A DNA stretch of 37,921 bases from Candidatus Udaeobacter sp. (GTDB lineage: Bacteria; Verrucomicrobiota; Verrucomicrobiia; Chthoniobacterales; UBA10450): contig JAALOD010000013.1 of the NCBI GenBank assembly GCA_013372845.1, forward strand, positions 1 through 37,921, written 5' to 3'. Under the pieces are notes generated by a model. That model was not told the DNA's origin and did no database searches. It was given only the letters and a program-made list of their open reading frames with translations. This document shows, piece by piece, positions 26,447-35,345 of this stretch. Position numbers and translations under genes: made by a program. The number at the start of each line of letters is the position of its first letter. Positions within the stretch are counted from its first letter, which is position 1.

Positions 26447-26965
26447 ATGTCGATCCTCCGATTGTCGATTTTAGGTGTGCTGCTCGCAGCTGCATCGCTG
26501 CGCGCCGAGCCATCTCCCGCCGAGCAGCAGGTCCTTAGCGCGATCAAATCACCTGATCTTAGCGTCGTACATCTTTGGGCACCGTGGTGCTCCAATTGCC
26601 AGGCGGAATTGAGGAGCGGCGGCTGGCTCAAGACCGTTAAAGACAATCCACAGGTGAAATTTTATTTCGTCTCTGTTTGGAATAATGGCGAGGACGGCCG
26701 TGCGATGTTGCAGAAATTCCAAATCGCAGACCAACCGAACGTCACGATTGTGGCGGACCCAGGACCGCGCAAGGGGGACAACAAGATCAAGCAATTCGCC
26801 GGGATGCCGTTATCGTGGATTCCCACGACTTGGATTTACAAAGGCGGCGATCTCCGCTACGCATTGAACTACGGCGAAGTCCATTTTGATGTGCTCCAAC
26901 AATTCCTCGAAGACAGCAAATCGGAATGGTCGCATAAAGGCGAGCCACCGATAGCCTCCCATTAA
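26447..26965 (+). CDS. secreted thioredoxin-like protein
   Basis: 172 aa with a signal peptide (ILGVLLAAASLRA) and a thioredoxin fold carrying the active site WAPWCSNC (Cys48, Cys51), followed by FYFVSVWNNGEDG and the cis-Pro region SWIPTTWIY. Probably a periplasmic thiol-disulfide reductase or TlpA-like protein. It ends nine bases before the cystathionine beta-synthase gene, so the two are likely co-transcribed, joining thiol redox with cysteine synthesis. Exact partners unknown. Confidence 0.8.
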   Translation: MSILRLSILGVLLAAASLRAEPSPAEQQVLSAIKSPDLSVVHLWAPWCSNCQAELRSGGWLKTVKDNPQVKFYFVSVWNNGEDGRAMLQKFQIADQPNVTIVADPGPRKGDNKIKQFAGMPLSWIPTTWIYKGGDLRYALNYGEVHFDVLQQFLEDSKSEWSHKGEPPIASH

Positions 26966-26974
26966 AAATTCGCA

Positions 26975-28390
26975 ATGCTCGAAACTCCAACCGTTCCCCA
27001 GACCAGTTCCAAGGGTCCGCCTCAAATCCTGTCGCTAATCGGTGATACGCCACTGGTGGAGATCACACAGCTCGACACCGGTCCGTGTCAGCTTTTTCTT
27101 AAGCTTGAGAATCAGAATCCAGGGGGATCAATCAAGGACCGGATCGCTCTCTCGATGATCGAAGCAGCGGAGGACGAGGGGAAATTGCGACCCGGCGGAA
27201 CGGTCGTCGAAGCGACAGCAGGCAACACAGGTCTGGGCCTTGCGCTGGTTGCCGGCGCGAAAGGCTACCGCGTCCTGCTCGTAATTCCCGATAAAATGTC
27301 GCAGGAAAAAATCTCGCACGTGAAAGCGCTGGGCGCCGAAGTACGGATCACTCGTTCAGACGTGACGCGCGGCCATCCCGAATATTACCAGGATGTGGCA
27401 GCGCGACTCGCCGAAGAAATCCCGGGCGCATTCTACGTGAACCAATTTGGTAATCCCGCAAATCCTCTGGCGCACGAGCGCACTACCGGACCGGAAATCT
27501 GGGAACAAATGCGGCACGATGTCGACGCAATTGTCGTGGGAGTGGGTTCCGGCGGGACGCTGACTGGTCTCGGGAGATTTTTCAATCGCGTCAAGCCGCG
27601 ACGCGGAATCGAAATGGTTTTGGCCGACCCAAAAGGCTCCGTGCTTTACGAATACGTAAAGTCAGGCAAGCTCAACGAAGCAGGCAGCTGGGCCGTCGAA
27701 GGCATCGGCGAGGATTTTATTCCTGAAATCGCCGACATGTCGCTGGTGACGGAAGTGTTCGAGATCGACGACCGGGAAAGTTTTGCAACAGTGCGTGAGC
27801 TGTTGCGTAAAGAGGGGATCTTCGGTGGGTCTTCTACGGGCACGCTCGTCGCCGGAGCGCTGCGTTACTGCCGTAAACAGACGAAGCCGAAGCGCGTCGT
27901 TAGCTTCGTGGTTGATACCGGGAACAAATACCTTTCCAAGATGTACGACGATTTCTGGATGGCGGAACAGGGTTTTATTCATCGTCCGCCGCATGGGGAT
28001 TTGAGCGATCTGGTCTCGCATCGTTACGAGGCTGGCGAAGTAATTTCCGTCGGACCGAGCGACACATTGCTGACCGCGGTCAAACGGATGCGCGACGCGG
28101 ATGTCTCACAGGTTCCGGTGGTCGATCAACATGGACGTGCGATTGGGATTCTCGACGAATCCGATGTGCTTGTGAAGGTACATCGCGACGCCTCGCACTT
28201 TAATGATCTCGTAAAGAATGCGATGACATCGAAGTTGGAAACACTGTCGCCAAACGCGACGATCAAGGATCTTCTGGATGTATTCGATCGCGGCCGTGTC
28301 GCCATCGTAATGGAAGACGACAAATTCCTCGGGTTAGTCACGCGTTCCGACCTGCTCTCGTATTTACGGTTGCACATGCCCAAGCAGTGA
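26975..28390 (+). CDS. cystathionine beta-synthase with CBS domain pair
   Basis: 471 aa: a fold-type II PLP domain (about 15-335) with PLP Lys54 in NPGGSIKDRIALSM, TAGNTGLGLAL, and GVGSGGTLTG, then a linker and two CBS domains (about 345-468). The domain layout and GGSSTGTLVAGAL favour cystathionine beta-synthase (homocysteine + serine) over plain cysteine synthase. The N-terminal heme-binding region of the human enzyme is absent. It pairs with the following gamma-synthase/lyase gene for reverse transsulfuration. CBS domains may sense AdoMet or adenylates; that is inference from the family. Confidence 0.88.
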   Translation: MLETPTVPQTSSKGPPQILSLIGDTPLVEITQLDTGPCQLFLKLENQNPGGSIKDRIALSMIEAAEDEGKLRPGGTVVEATAGNTGLGLALVAGAKGYRVLLVIPDKMSQEKISHVKALGAEVRITRSDVTRGHPEYYQDVAARLAEEIPGAFYVNQFGNPANPLAHERTTGPEIWEQMRHDVDAIVVGVGSGGTLTGLGRFFNRVKPRRGIEMVLADPKGSVLYEYVKSGKLNEAGSWAVEGIGEDFIPEIADMSLVTEVFEIDDRESFATVRELLRKEGIFGGSSTGTLVAGALRYCRKQTKPKRVVSFVVDTGNKYLSKMYDDFWMAEQGFIHRPPHGDLSDLVSHRYEAGEVISVGPSDTLLTAVKRMRDADVSQVPVVDQHGRAIGILDESDVLVKVHRDASHFNDLVKNAMTSKLETLSPNATIKDLLDVFDRGRVAIVMEDDKFLGLVTRSDLLSYLRLHMPKQ

Positions 28391-28436
28391 ACTGCTCCTT
28401 ACGCGGGCAACACGGATCGATCCCAGTGCTCTGGGT

Positions 28437-28521
28437 TGTCATGTTGAGCGAAGCGAAACATCTCGATGTCGTTCTTATTCTGAGAACTGATCAGAGATTC
28501 TTCGCACCGCTCAGAATGACA
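28437..28521. repeat. palindromic repeat (TGTCATTCCGAGCGAAG family)
   Basis: TGTCATGTTGAGCGAAGCGA and AACATCTCG on the left face CAGAGATTCTTCGCACCGCT and CAGAATGACA on the right. It occupies most of the 198-base gap between the two transsulfuration genes; the remainder shows no gene. Confidence 0.75.
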
Positions 28522-28588
28522 AGATCCCGTTCGTAATTTTGAATTTTATCCGCGATCTCAGCGTGATTCGCGGTTAGATTGCACAGAC

Positions 28589-29749
28589 ATGAAAAAGCAA
28601 CACGAATTCGCCACGCGCGCGATTCACGCGGGACAGGAGCCCGACCCCTCCACTGGCGCGGTAATAACACCGATTTATGCAACATCGACGTACGTGCAGG
28701 AAAGCCCCGGAAAACACAAAGGCTACGACTACGCGCGCTCAATTAATCCCACCCGGCTCGCGTATGAAAAGTGCATCGCCGATCTGGAGAGCGGCACACG
28801 CGGGTTTGCATTTGCCTCCGGCCTTGCTGCAATGGCCACTGTCCTCGAGTTGCTCGAGAGCGGGTCGCATATCGTTGTAAGCGATGATCTTTATGGCGGC
28901 ACATTCCGCTTGTTCGACAGGGTGCGCCGTCGCTCGGCGAATCTTGATTTTACCTATGTCGATCTGACCGATGCGGAGGATCTCGAGCGCGCTATCAAGT
29001 CAAACACGCGCATGGTTTGGATCGAAACTCCGAGCAATCCGCTGCTGAAGCTGATCGATCTCGAAGCAATTGCCAAAATCGCGCGCGAGCACAAAATTAT
29101 CTCGGTTTGCGATAACACATTTGCAACGCCGTGGATTCAACGCCCGATCGAGAACGGATTCGACGTCGTCGTGCATTCTGCGACGAAGTATTTGAACGGT
29201 CATTCCGATCTGGTGAGCGGAGTGGTCGTGGTCGGCGATAACAAGGAGCTCGCCGATCAAATCGCATTCCTGCAAAACTCAGTCGGCGCAATTGCCGGCG
29301 CGTTCGACAGTTTTCTTGTGCTGCGGAGTTTGAAAACTCTGGCACTCCGGATGGAAAGACATTGCGCGAATGCGCTCGAGATTGCGCGGTGGCTCGAAGA
29401 ACAGCGAGAGGTGAAATTCGTCCGTTACCCCGGACTAAAATCCCATCCGCACCACGATCTGGCACGGCAACAAATGCGCGGCTTCGGCGGAATCGTAACA
29501 ATCGTTTTGAAAGGCGATCTCGCGGGCACCAGGCGTTTTCTGGAGAACACACACCTGTTTGCGCTGGCGGAAAGTTTGGGTGGTGTCGAAAGCCTTATCA
29601 ATCACCCGGCGCTTATGACGCATGCTTCGGTACCGAAGGAGCAGCGCGAAAAACTCGGCGTTACCGACTCGCTCGTCAGGCTTTCGGTGGGCGTGGAAGA
29701 TGTTCGCGATTTAATCGACGATTTGAAGGGCGCGCTCGAAGCGATTTGA
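28589..29749 (+). CDS. cystathionine gamma-synthase/gamma-lyase family PLP enzyme
   Basis: 386 aa of the Cys/Met metabolism PLP family: PLP Lys200 in HSATKYLNGHSD, YDYARSINPTR with the phosphate-binding Tyr/Arg, FASGLAAMATVLELL, and the late ESLGGVESLINHPA. Sequence alone does not separate synthase from lyase, but the adjacent beta-synthase makes gamma-lyase (cystathionine to cysteine) the likelier activity. The two genes would convert homocysteine to cysteine. Confidence 0.9.
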   Translation: MKKQHEFATRAIHAGQEPDPSTGAVITPIYATSTYVQESPGKHKGYDYARSINPTRLAYEKCIADLESGTRGFAFASGLAAMATVLELLESGSHIVVSDDLYGGTFRLFDRVRRRSANLDFTYVDLTDAEDLERAIKSNTRMVWIETPSNPLLKLIDLEAIAKIAREHKIISVCDNTFATPWIQRPIENGFDVVVHSATKYLNGHSDLVSGVVVVGDNKELADQIAFLQNSVGAIAGAFDSFLVLRSLKTLALRMERHCANALEIARWLEEQREVKFVRYPGLKSHPHHDLARQQMRGFGGIVTIVLKGDLAGTRRFLENTHLFALAESLGGVESLINHPALMTHASVPKEQREKLGVTDSLVRLSVGVEDVRDLIDDLKGALEAI

Positions 29750-29786
29750 CCACGCAGTCGCGGACGCATCGTTTTCAACCACGTCA

Positions 29787-30142
29787 TTATTCCACGTTAA
29801 TTGGGTCCGTTTTCGTGGAAGGCGCAGAAATGACCAGGAAAACTACGTCCTGATCAGAGGTATTCATGAATTTATGCTGGACGCCGGGAGCTACTTCAAG
29901 TCCAGAACCGGCGGGAATTTCGTGCTTTCTTCCTTCCGTTTCTAGAGTAGCCGCGCCTGAAGCACGTAAAAGAACTGGCGCGCCTCATTGTGATAATGAC
30001 GCACCTCTCCAGCGCCGGGCGGAACTCTTTCTTCGACGACGCTTAGCCCGGGGCTGTCGTTCAGGCGCCAACCATCGCATACGCTCGCCCATGTGTAATG
30101 CGGTGCGGATGATCTCGAAACGGGAGCGGTTCTGTCAGTCAT
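29787..30142 (-). pseudogene. cupin-domain protein, frameshifted
   Basis: The reading frame starts at ATG 30142, inside the end of the preceding cupin gene, and shows a cupin: PGAGEVRHYHNEARQFFYVL with the metal-binding HxH. It breaks near 29962 and ends soon after. In the next frame the same fold continues without a gap (SGAATLE, then EIPAGSGLEVAPGVQHKFMN and DVVFLVISAPSTKTDP) to a TAA at 29787. One missing T in CTTTCA would restore about 118 aa. Either a recent inactivation or a sequencing error. Confidence 0.7.
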
Positions 30143-30506
30143 GCGCGTAGCTTTCCGCTCCGAGAAAGTGGAGCGAAACATAAGGTTGATCGCCCACGAC
30201 CCAACTGTCATGCCCGGGACCGATGTAAAAGATGTCTCCAGGCTTCATGACGTAAGACCTTCCATCTTTCATGGTACACGCAGCTTGCCCCGATATCACC
30301 ATGCCAACGTGCTCGACCTGACAAAGGGAAGTCCCGGCAACTGGCGCGACGTGCTGCGACCATTTCCATCCGGGTTCATATGTCGCCCGGCCGATCGTCA
30401 TTCCGCCGATCTTGATAAGTTCGAACCGTCCTTTCTCAAAAGTTCGAACCTCATCCGGGTTCTCAAATCGTTTAATTAAGAAGTCAATGTAATCAGGAAG
30501 CATCAT
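30135..30506 (-). CDS. cupin-domain protein
   Basis: 123-aa single-domain cupin. GGMTIGRATYEPGWKWSQHV is cupin motif 1, with His in the metal-binding position; VEHVGMVISGQAACTM and KPGDIFYIGPGHDSWVVGD form motif 2. ATG 30506 is chosen where the conserved fold begins; a longer open frame starts at 30557. Its stop overlaps the ATG of the second, broken cupin gene by eight bases, so they formed a two-cupin operon. Small cupins act as enzymes or sensors of small ligands; the ligand here is unknown. Confidence 0.8.
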   Translation of the reverse strand: MMLPDYIDFLIKRFENPDEVRTFEKGRFELIKIGGMTIGRATYEPGWKWSQHVAPVAGTSLCQVEHVGMVISGQAACTMKDGRSYVMKPGDIFYIGPGHDSWVVGDQPYVSLHFLGAESYAHD

Positions 30507-30572
30507 GCTAGTTGGTTTGGTGCTGTTAAAAGTTACGCCGCGCCGACAGGTTAACATTTTCTGAAATCTTGA

Positions 30573-31553
30573 TCATTCGAATCCGGCGATGGGATGAGGC
30601 ACATACGGCGCCTCGAGAGCGTCGATTTCTGCGTCGGATAGTTTCACGTCCACAGCCGCCACCGCTTCTTCAAGATGATGAAGTTTGGTTGCGCCAACAA
30701 TTGGGGCGGTTACCGCCGGCTTGTGAAGCAGCCACGCGAGCGCGATCTCCGCACGGGAGATGCCTCGCGCCTTGGCGATTTCTCCGACGCAATCGACGAC
30801 TTGTTTGTCCAAATCTTCAGTCCCCGAATAAAGTTTCTTGCCGTACTCATCGGTTTGACCGCGCACAGTGCTTGGCTGCGTCTCCCATGCGCGAGCAAGA
30901 CGGCCGCGCGCCAGCGGGCTCCACGGTAGCACGCCGATTCCTTCCGCAAGGCAAAGAGGCAACATCTCCCGTTCCTCCTCCCGGTTCAGCAGGTTGTAAT
31001 GCGGCTGCATCGAAATAAAGCGCGTCCAACTGTGGAGGTCGGCCAGGTAAAGCGCCTTGCAGAATTGCCAGGCAAACATCGATGATGCCCCGATGTAACG
31101 CACCTTTCCTGATTTCACGACATCGTGGAGGGCCTCGAGTGTTTCTTCAACCGGCGTATCGTAATCCCAACGATGGATCTGATATAGATCGACATAATCC
31201 ATTCCGAGGCGGCGCAAACTGTGGTCGATCTCTGTCATGATCGCTTTGCGGGACAGTCCGCGCCCGTTCACATCGGGACGCATCGGGAAATAGACTTTGC
31301 TCGCGACGACTACCTCATCTCGTTTCGCAAATTCGCGTAGCGCCCGGCCCAGAACTTCCTCGCTCCTGCCATTTCCATACATGTTGGCTGTGTCAAAGAA
31401 GTTAATGCCAAGCTCAAGCGCTCGTTTAATGAAAGGCCGGCCTTGTTCCTCATCCAGACCCCACTCTCTCTCTTCCTTGAGTCCGTAACTCATGCAGCCT
31501 AGACAGATTCGCGATACCTTGAGCCCCGTCTTGCCAAGATTTGTGTAGTTCAT
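30573..31553 (-). CDS. aldo/keto reductase
   Basis: 326-aa NADPH-dependent oxidoreductase with the complete AKR tetrad: Asp54 and Tyr59 in FFDTANMYGNG, Lys86 in VASKVY and His127 in YQIHRWD; the cofactor-binding PIVGATKLHHL is near the end. ATG 31553 is preceded by AGGAGG at ideal spacing, so it is preferred to GTG 31562, which lies within that site. Most like the YajO/ARA12 group. Substrate unknown; lies between the cupin pair and the exporter gene. Confidence 0.92.
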   Translation of the reverse strand: MNYTNLGKTGLKVSRICLGCMSYGLKEEREWGLDEEQGRPFIKRALELGINFFDTANMYGNGRSEEVLGRALREFAKRDEVVVASKVYFPMRPDVNGRGLSRKAIMTEIDHSLRRLGMDYVDLYQIHRWDYDTPVEETLEALHDVVKSGKVRYIGASSMFAWQFCKALYLADLHSWTRFISMQPHYNLLNREEEREMLPLCLAEGIGVLPWSPLARGRLARAWETQPSTVRGQTDEYGKKLYSGTEDLDKQVVDCVGEIAKARGISRAEIALAWLLHKPAVTAPIVGATKLHHLEEAVAAVDVKLSDAEIDALEAPYVPHPIAGFE

Positions 31554-31569
31554 CTTTAACACCTCCTAT

Positions 31570-32466
31570 TTAATCATTCGCGTTTCGTTTCAAAGCGACT
31601 CCGGCTATCACTGCGCCGACTCCGGTTAGTTCGGAAATTGATGGAACTTGTCGCAGAACGATTATCCCTACCAGGCACGCTGTCGCGGGCAGGAGCGACA
31701 GCATAAGAGCAAAAGTGGCCTTGGATAATCGCGCCATTGCAAATTGATCACAAATGTAAGGAATGACAGAGGAACAAATGCCGACTCCTATGCCAGCGAG
31801 AAGAAGCTTGGGATCCAATAGCGCGCCGGCTGCGCTCCTCAAGCCAATTGGCGTGACCACGATGCTCGCGATGACCATTGCCATTGCCAGACGTTCAACT
31901 CCGCCGCGGCCGCCGGTCGCCGCGATCCGATGCCCCAGCAGAATGTAGAGAACAAACAGCGCGCAATTCGCAAATGCGAAAATGTATCCAATCGGTTCGC
32001 CACTGATTCGGACACTGGTCAACAGGAACACGCCGCTGCACGCGAGTAGCAGAGCGGCAAGATTCCGGATCGTCCGCACGCCTAATGCTGCCAACGCGAT
32101 TGGTCCGAGGAACTCGATCGTTCCCACGGTCGCTAGCGGCAGCCGATCGATTGCCACGTAGAAACAAACGTTCATAATCGCCAGCACGAAACCTAATGCG
32201 ACTACGATTCGCTTCTCGCCTGCGCGCAGCTCTGCGAATAAGCGCCACGGACGCTTCCAGAATGCGAATACCACGGCTGCGCTTGCAATCCGCAGCCATG
32301 CGACGCCTAATACATCAACTTCTGCAAACAGAAGCACGGCAAAGGCCGGCCCGAGATAATGAAAAATGGCGCTGCAGATGAAGAAGACCTCTGGCGGAAC
32401 AGGTCTTGCCGGTTGCGCCCGTTCTCCGGCGATTGGCTTTATCTGCAGGACGACCTCGTCCGTCAT
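31570..32466 (-). CDS. EamA/DMT-family transporter (RhtA-like)
   Basis: 298 aa with about ten hydrophobic helices in two EamA repeats, e.g. VFFICSAIFHYLGPAFAVLL and ATVGTIEFLGPIALAALGVR, and the late YICDQFAMARLSKATFALML. It resembles RhtA/YdcZ-like threonine/homoserine exporters. Start at ATG 32466, or GTG 32472. Divergently transcribed from an Lrp/AsnC regulator across about 95 bases, the usual arrangement for an amino-acid exporter controlled by its ligand. Confidence 0.87.
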   Translation of the reverse strand: MTDEVVLQIKPIAGERAQPARPVPPEVFFICSAIFHYLGPAFAVLLFAEVDVLGVAWLRIASAAVVFAFWKRPWRLFAELRAGEKRIVVALGFVLAIMNVCFYVAIDRLPLATVGTIEFLGPIALAALGVRTIRNLAALLLACSGVFLLTSVRISGEPIGYIFAFANCALFVLYILLGHRIAATGGRGGVERLAMAMVIASIVVTPIGLRSAAGALLDPKLLLAGIGVGICSSVIPYICDQFAMARLSKATFALMLSLLPATACLVGIIVLRQVPSISELTGVGAVIAGVALKRNAND

Positions 32467-32561
32467 ACCATTCACAATAGAGTCTTGAGTTAGCTGTGCA
32501 AGCAAAAGTAATGTAGAATGTAGTTATTTATGTTAGTTATTAAGGAATCCTAGCCTTTATA
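32467..32561. promoter_or_regulatory. shared control region of the exporter and the Lrp-type regulator
   Basis: AT-rich spacer between two divergent genes (for example GTTATTTATGTTAGTTATTA at 32521-32540). Lrp/AsnC proteins usually bind such spacers and control both genes. I cannot define individual boxes with confidence. Confidence 0.4.
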
Positions 32562-33059
32562 ATGGTAAATACTAAAGAAATAGTGCAGGATCACAAAAAT
32601 ATTGAAATCCTAAAACTCTTGCAACGAAATCCACGGATGTCGATCGCTGAGCTGGCCCGGAAGATTAAGATGTCCAATCCGGCAGCCAAGGAGCGTGTTC
32701 GACGTTTAGAAAAAAGTGGTGTGATTGCCGGCTATCGTCTCGAACTGGATCCGAAAGCAGCGGGACACGAGATCACCGCGTTTGTCAGAATCCGGCCACT
32801 TCCCGGGCATCTGCCGAAAATCTCCGCGCTCGCTCAGCAGATTCCCGAGGTTGTGGAATGCCATCGAGTCACCGGGGAAGATTGCTTCATTCTCAAGGTC
32901 CATTTACCTGAAATCGCATCTTTGGACCGCGTGCTGGATCGGTTTCTCGTTCATGGGCAGACCACAACCTCCATCGTGCAGTCCTCGCCCGTACTTCCGC
33001 GGTCGCCGCCGATTTCGGCCGCGCCTGCTCGCAAGAGCGCAAGGCGTACGCGAGATTGA
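32562..33059 (+). CDS. Lrp/AsnC family transcription regulator
   Basis: 165 aa: an N-terminal helix-turn-helix (about 12-60; NPRMSIAELARKIKMSNPAA then KERVRRLEKSGVIAGYRLEL), then a RAM ligand-binding domain (about 68-145; EITAFVRIRPLPGH, VVECHRVTGEDCFILKVHLP). The last 20 residues are Pro/Ala/Arg-rich and not part of the domain. Probably controls the divergent EamA exporter in response to an amino acid; the effector cannot be read from the sequence. Confidence 0.92.
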   Translation: MVNTKEIVQDHKNIEILKLLQRNPRMSIAELARKIKMSNPAAKERVRRLEKSGVIAGYRLELDPKAAGHEITAFVRIRPLPGHLPKISALAQQIPEVVECHRVTGEDCFILKVHLPEIASLDRVLDRFLVHGQTTTSIVQSSPVLPRSPPISAAPARKSARRTRD

Positions 33060-33124
33060 TATCGTCTTCGGAAAAGCTGATGCACCTCGCGCTTGCGTGC
33101 TGATTAGATTAAGATCGCCACGCA

Positions 33125-34237
33125 ATGGGCAACACCTTCGGCCAGCTCTTTCGCGTCACGACTTTCGGCGAATCGCACGGCGGCGGCGTGGGCGTGGTCA
33201 TCGACGGTTGCCCGGCGAACATCGAACTGTCCGAGGCGGAAATCCAACGTGAGCTGGACCGCCGTCGTCCGGGCCAAAGCAAGATCACAACGCAACGGAA
33301 AGAAGAAGACCAGTGCGAGATTCTCTCCGGTGTCTTTGAGGGCAAAACACTGGGCACCCCGATCGCGGTTCTGGTGCGCAACAAAGACGCGCGGCCAGAG
33401 GACTACTCGGAAATCGCAGAGAAATTCCGGCCCTCACACGCCGACTTCACTTATGAAGCCAAGTATGGAATTCGAAACTGGCAAGGCGGTGGCCGCGCAT
33501 CGGCCCGGGAGACGATTGGCCGAGTAGCAGCCGGCGCGGTTGCGAAAAAAATATTGTCGGTGCTGTACGCGGAATTCGAGATTGTCGCCTACGTCGCGCA
33601 AATTCACGAAGTCGCTGCTAAAATTAATCGTTCCGCGGTGAAAGCGAAAGACATCGAGAAGAATATTGTGCGCTGCCCGGATGCCACAGCGGCAAAAAAG
33701 ATGGTGTCGCTGATCGAGCAGGTTCGCGGTCAGGGCGATTCAGTTGGCGGTGTCATTGAATGTCTCGTCCGCGGCATTCCGCCGGGAATTGGTGAACCGG
33801 TTTTCGACAAGCTCGAAGCGGATCTGGCTAAAGCGATGCTGAGCATACCGGCGACAAAAGGATTCGAAATCGGATCTGGTTTTGCGGCGACCCGGATGCG
33901 GGGCTCGCAGCATAACGATCCATTTGAGATGCGCGGCGGAAAAATTCGCGCGGCAACCAACAATTCCGGCGGCGTGCAGGGCGGCATCAGTAATGGGGAA
34001 GAGATTTATTTTCGCGTCGCGTTTAAGCCGACAGCTACGATCGGCCACGAACAGAAAACGGTGACCAGTTCGCGCCAGCAAACCCGGCTCGGTGCGCGCG
34101 GTCGCCATGATCCGTGCGTTCTTCCCCGGGCAGTGCCAATAGTAGAAGCAATGGCCGCGCTGGTGCTTGGCGATCATGCTTTGCGGCAGCGAGCGACTAA
34201 GATTGCGGATCGCGGACTGCGGATTGCGGAGCGGTAA
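33125..34237 (+). CDS. aroC: chorismate synthase
   Basis: Makes chorismate from EPSP using reduced FMN, the last step of the common aromatic pathway. 370 aa starting [20 protein letters not shown], with [24 protein letters not shown] and the FMN site GSQHNDPF; all expected motifs are present. The final residues ([12 protein letters not shown]) are encoded by the left arm of an inverted repeat, so the original stop may have lain a little earlier. Other aro genes are not nearby. Confidence 0.95.
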   Translation: MGNTFGQLFRVTTFGESHGGGVGVVIDGCPANIELSEAEIQRELDRRRPGQSKITTQRKEEDQCEILSGVFEGKTLGTPIAVLVRNKDARPEDYSEIAEKFRPSHADFTYEAKYGIRNWQGGGRASARETIGRVAAGAVAKKILSVLYAEFEIVAYVAQIHEVAAKINRSAVKAKDIEKNIVRCPDATAAKKMVSLIEQVRGQGDSVGGVIECLVRGIPPGIGEPVFDKLEADLAKAMLSIPATKGFEIGSGFAATRMRGSQHNDPFEMRGGKIRAATNNSGGVQGGISNGEEIYFRVAFKPTATIGHEQKTVTSSRQQTRLGARGRHDPCVLPRAVPIVEAMAALVLGDHALRQRATKIADRGLRIAER

Positions 34238-34341
34238 GTCTGGCGATGCCGAGCGTTATTCTATCCGCAACTCCGACCCTAGGGCGCGAGCACGCGAACA
34301 CTTTCGTTATCGACAATCCGCAATCCGCGATTCCATCGGTG
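34199..34341. repeat. inverted repeat of GCGGATT units across the aroC-cvpA junction
   Basis: Left arm 34202-34232 (ATTGCGGATCGCGGACTGCG and GATTGCGGA) and right arm 34314-34333 (GACAATCCGCAATCCGCGAT) are complementary. The repeat codes for the last residues of aroC and the first residues of the CvpA-like protein, joining the two genes. Confidence 0.6.
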
Positions 34342-35262
34342 GCCGGGTCGCCACTTTGGCAGGTGGTGTTCATTTCTTTTGGCGTCATCTTGATCTTGTT
34401 CGAAGTCCTGCGGGGCTGGCGATTGGGTTTGATGCGTCAAATCGTGCGCCTTATTGCCCTCGGTGCCGCTTACGCGGCTGCGTTTCTCGGAGGCGCCTTG
34501 TTGGTTCCGGCGGTGCGGCCTTTTTTCAAAATGCCTGACCCAATTTTGTCGATCTTGTGCGGTGCAACACTTGCGGTCGCCGCATACATGCTCGTAAGCG
34601 GCATCGGCGCGATTTTGTTCAAGCGAACTTCCCAACAAGAATCCGGATTGCTCTACCTAATTTACGGTTTTGCAGGCGCAATTCTTGGATTGTTTTTCGG
34701 TCTCTTTCTGCTTTGGCTGACTGTTGCAAGTGTGCGAACAGTCGGCGCACTGGCTGAAGGACAAACTCGCAGTCGGTCCGGCTCCGCAGCGCACAGTGCA
34801 CAAGACCCAACCTCGCGTGCGCTCGATGTGCGCCGCCGTTTTCTTTCGGAGCCAGAAGACGGCATGCAGACGCTCGCGACATCACTGGCACGCCTGAAGA
34901 ATTCAGTGGAACTGGGTTTGCTTGGAAGCGTGCTTAAGAACACTGACCCGATTTCGCAGAGAACCTACGAAATGCTGGAGAAAGCCGGAAGCGTCCTTTC
35001 CAATCCGGAACGCACGCAGAAATTTTTGACATTCCACGGTGCGCGCGAATTGGCCGATCATCCAAAAATCGTCGCGTTACGAAGCGATCCGGAAATCGCC
35101 GACCTCATCGCGCAGGGACGTTTCCTCGATCTCCTTCAAAATCCGCGCGTCATTGAAGTGGCAAACGATCCCGTGCTCGCGGAGCGCATCAGGAAATTCG
35201 ATATTCAGCGTGCGCTCGATTACGCGCTGGAGGAGAGAGTAACCACCAATAGACACGAATGA
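34246..35262 (+). CDS. CvpA-like inner-membrane protein
   Basis: 338 aa. After about 35 residues without pattern (part of a repeat), four hydrophobic helices follow in the CvpA arrangement: QVVFISFGVILILFEVLRGW, RLIALGAAYAAAFLGGALLV, AVAAYMLVSGIGAILFKR and GFAGAILGLFFGLFLLWLTV. CvpA family proteins take part in colicin V production or envelope and stress functions. The cytoplasmic or periplasmic C-terminal half (about 185-338) is soluble and resembles no family I know; it contains two blocks with the pattern HPKIVALRSDPEIADLIAQG and NPRVIEVANDPVLAE. GTG 34339 is a possible later start. The last eight codons are a repeat. Confidence 0.7.
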   Translation: MPSVILSATPTLGREHANTFVIDNPQSAIPSVAGSPLWQVVFISFGVILILFEVLRGWRLGLMRQIVRLIALGAAYAAAFLGGALLVPAVRPFFKMPDPILSILCGATLAVAAYMLVSGIGAILFKRTSQQESGLLYLIYGFAGAILGLFFGLFLLWLTVASVRTVGALAEGQTRSRSGSAAHSAQDPTSRALDVRRRFLSEPEDGMQTLATSLARLKNSVELGLLGSVLKNTDPISQRTYEMLEKAGSVLSNPERTQKFLTFHGARELADHPKIVALRSDPEIADLIAQGRFLDLLQNPRVIEVANDPVLAERIRKFDIQRALDYALEERVTTNRHE

Positions 35263-35336
35263 ACACGAATGCCAACAGGCACGATCACGGTTAGCGGCTG
35301 TTATTCGTGTCTATTGGTGTTCATTAGTGGTTAATT
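35241..35336. repeat. long inverted repeat (CACGAATAGACAC... family)
   Basis: Left arm AACCACCAATAGACACGAAT (continuing GAACACGAAT, 35241-35270) and right arm ATTCGTGTCTATTGGTGTTC (continuing ATTAGTGG, 35303-35330) are inverted copies. The stem could be about 25 base pairs. It supplies the C-terminal codons and stop of the CvpA-like gene and ends ten bases before gatB. Confidence 0.75.
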
Positions 35337-35345
35337 TCTCGTGCC

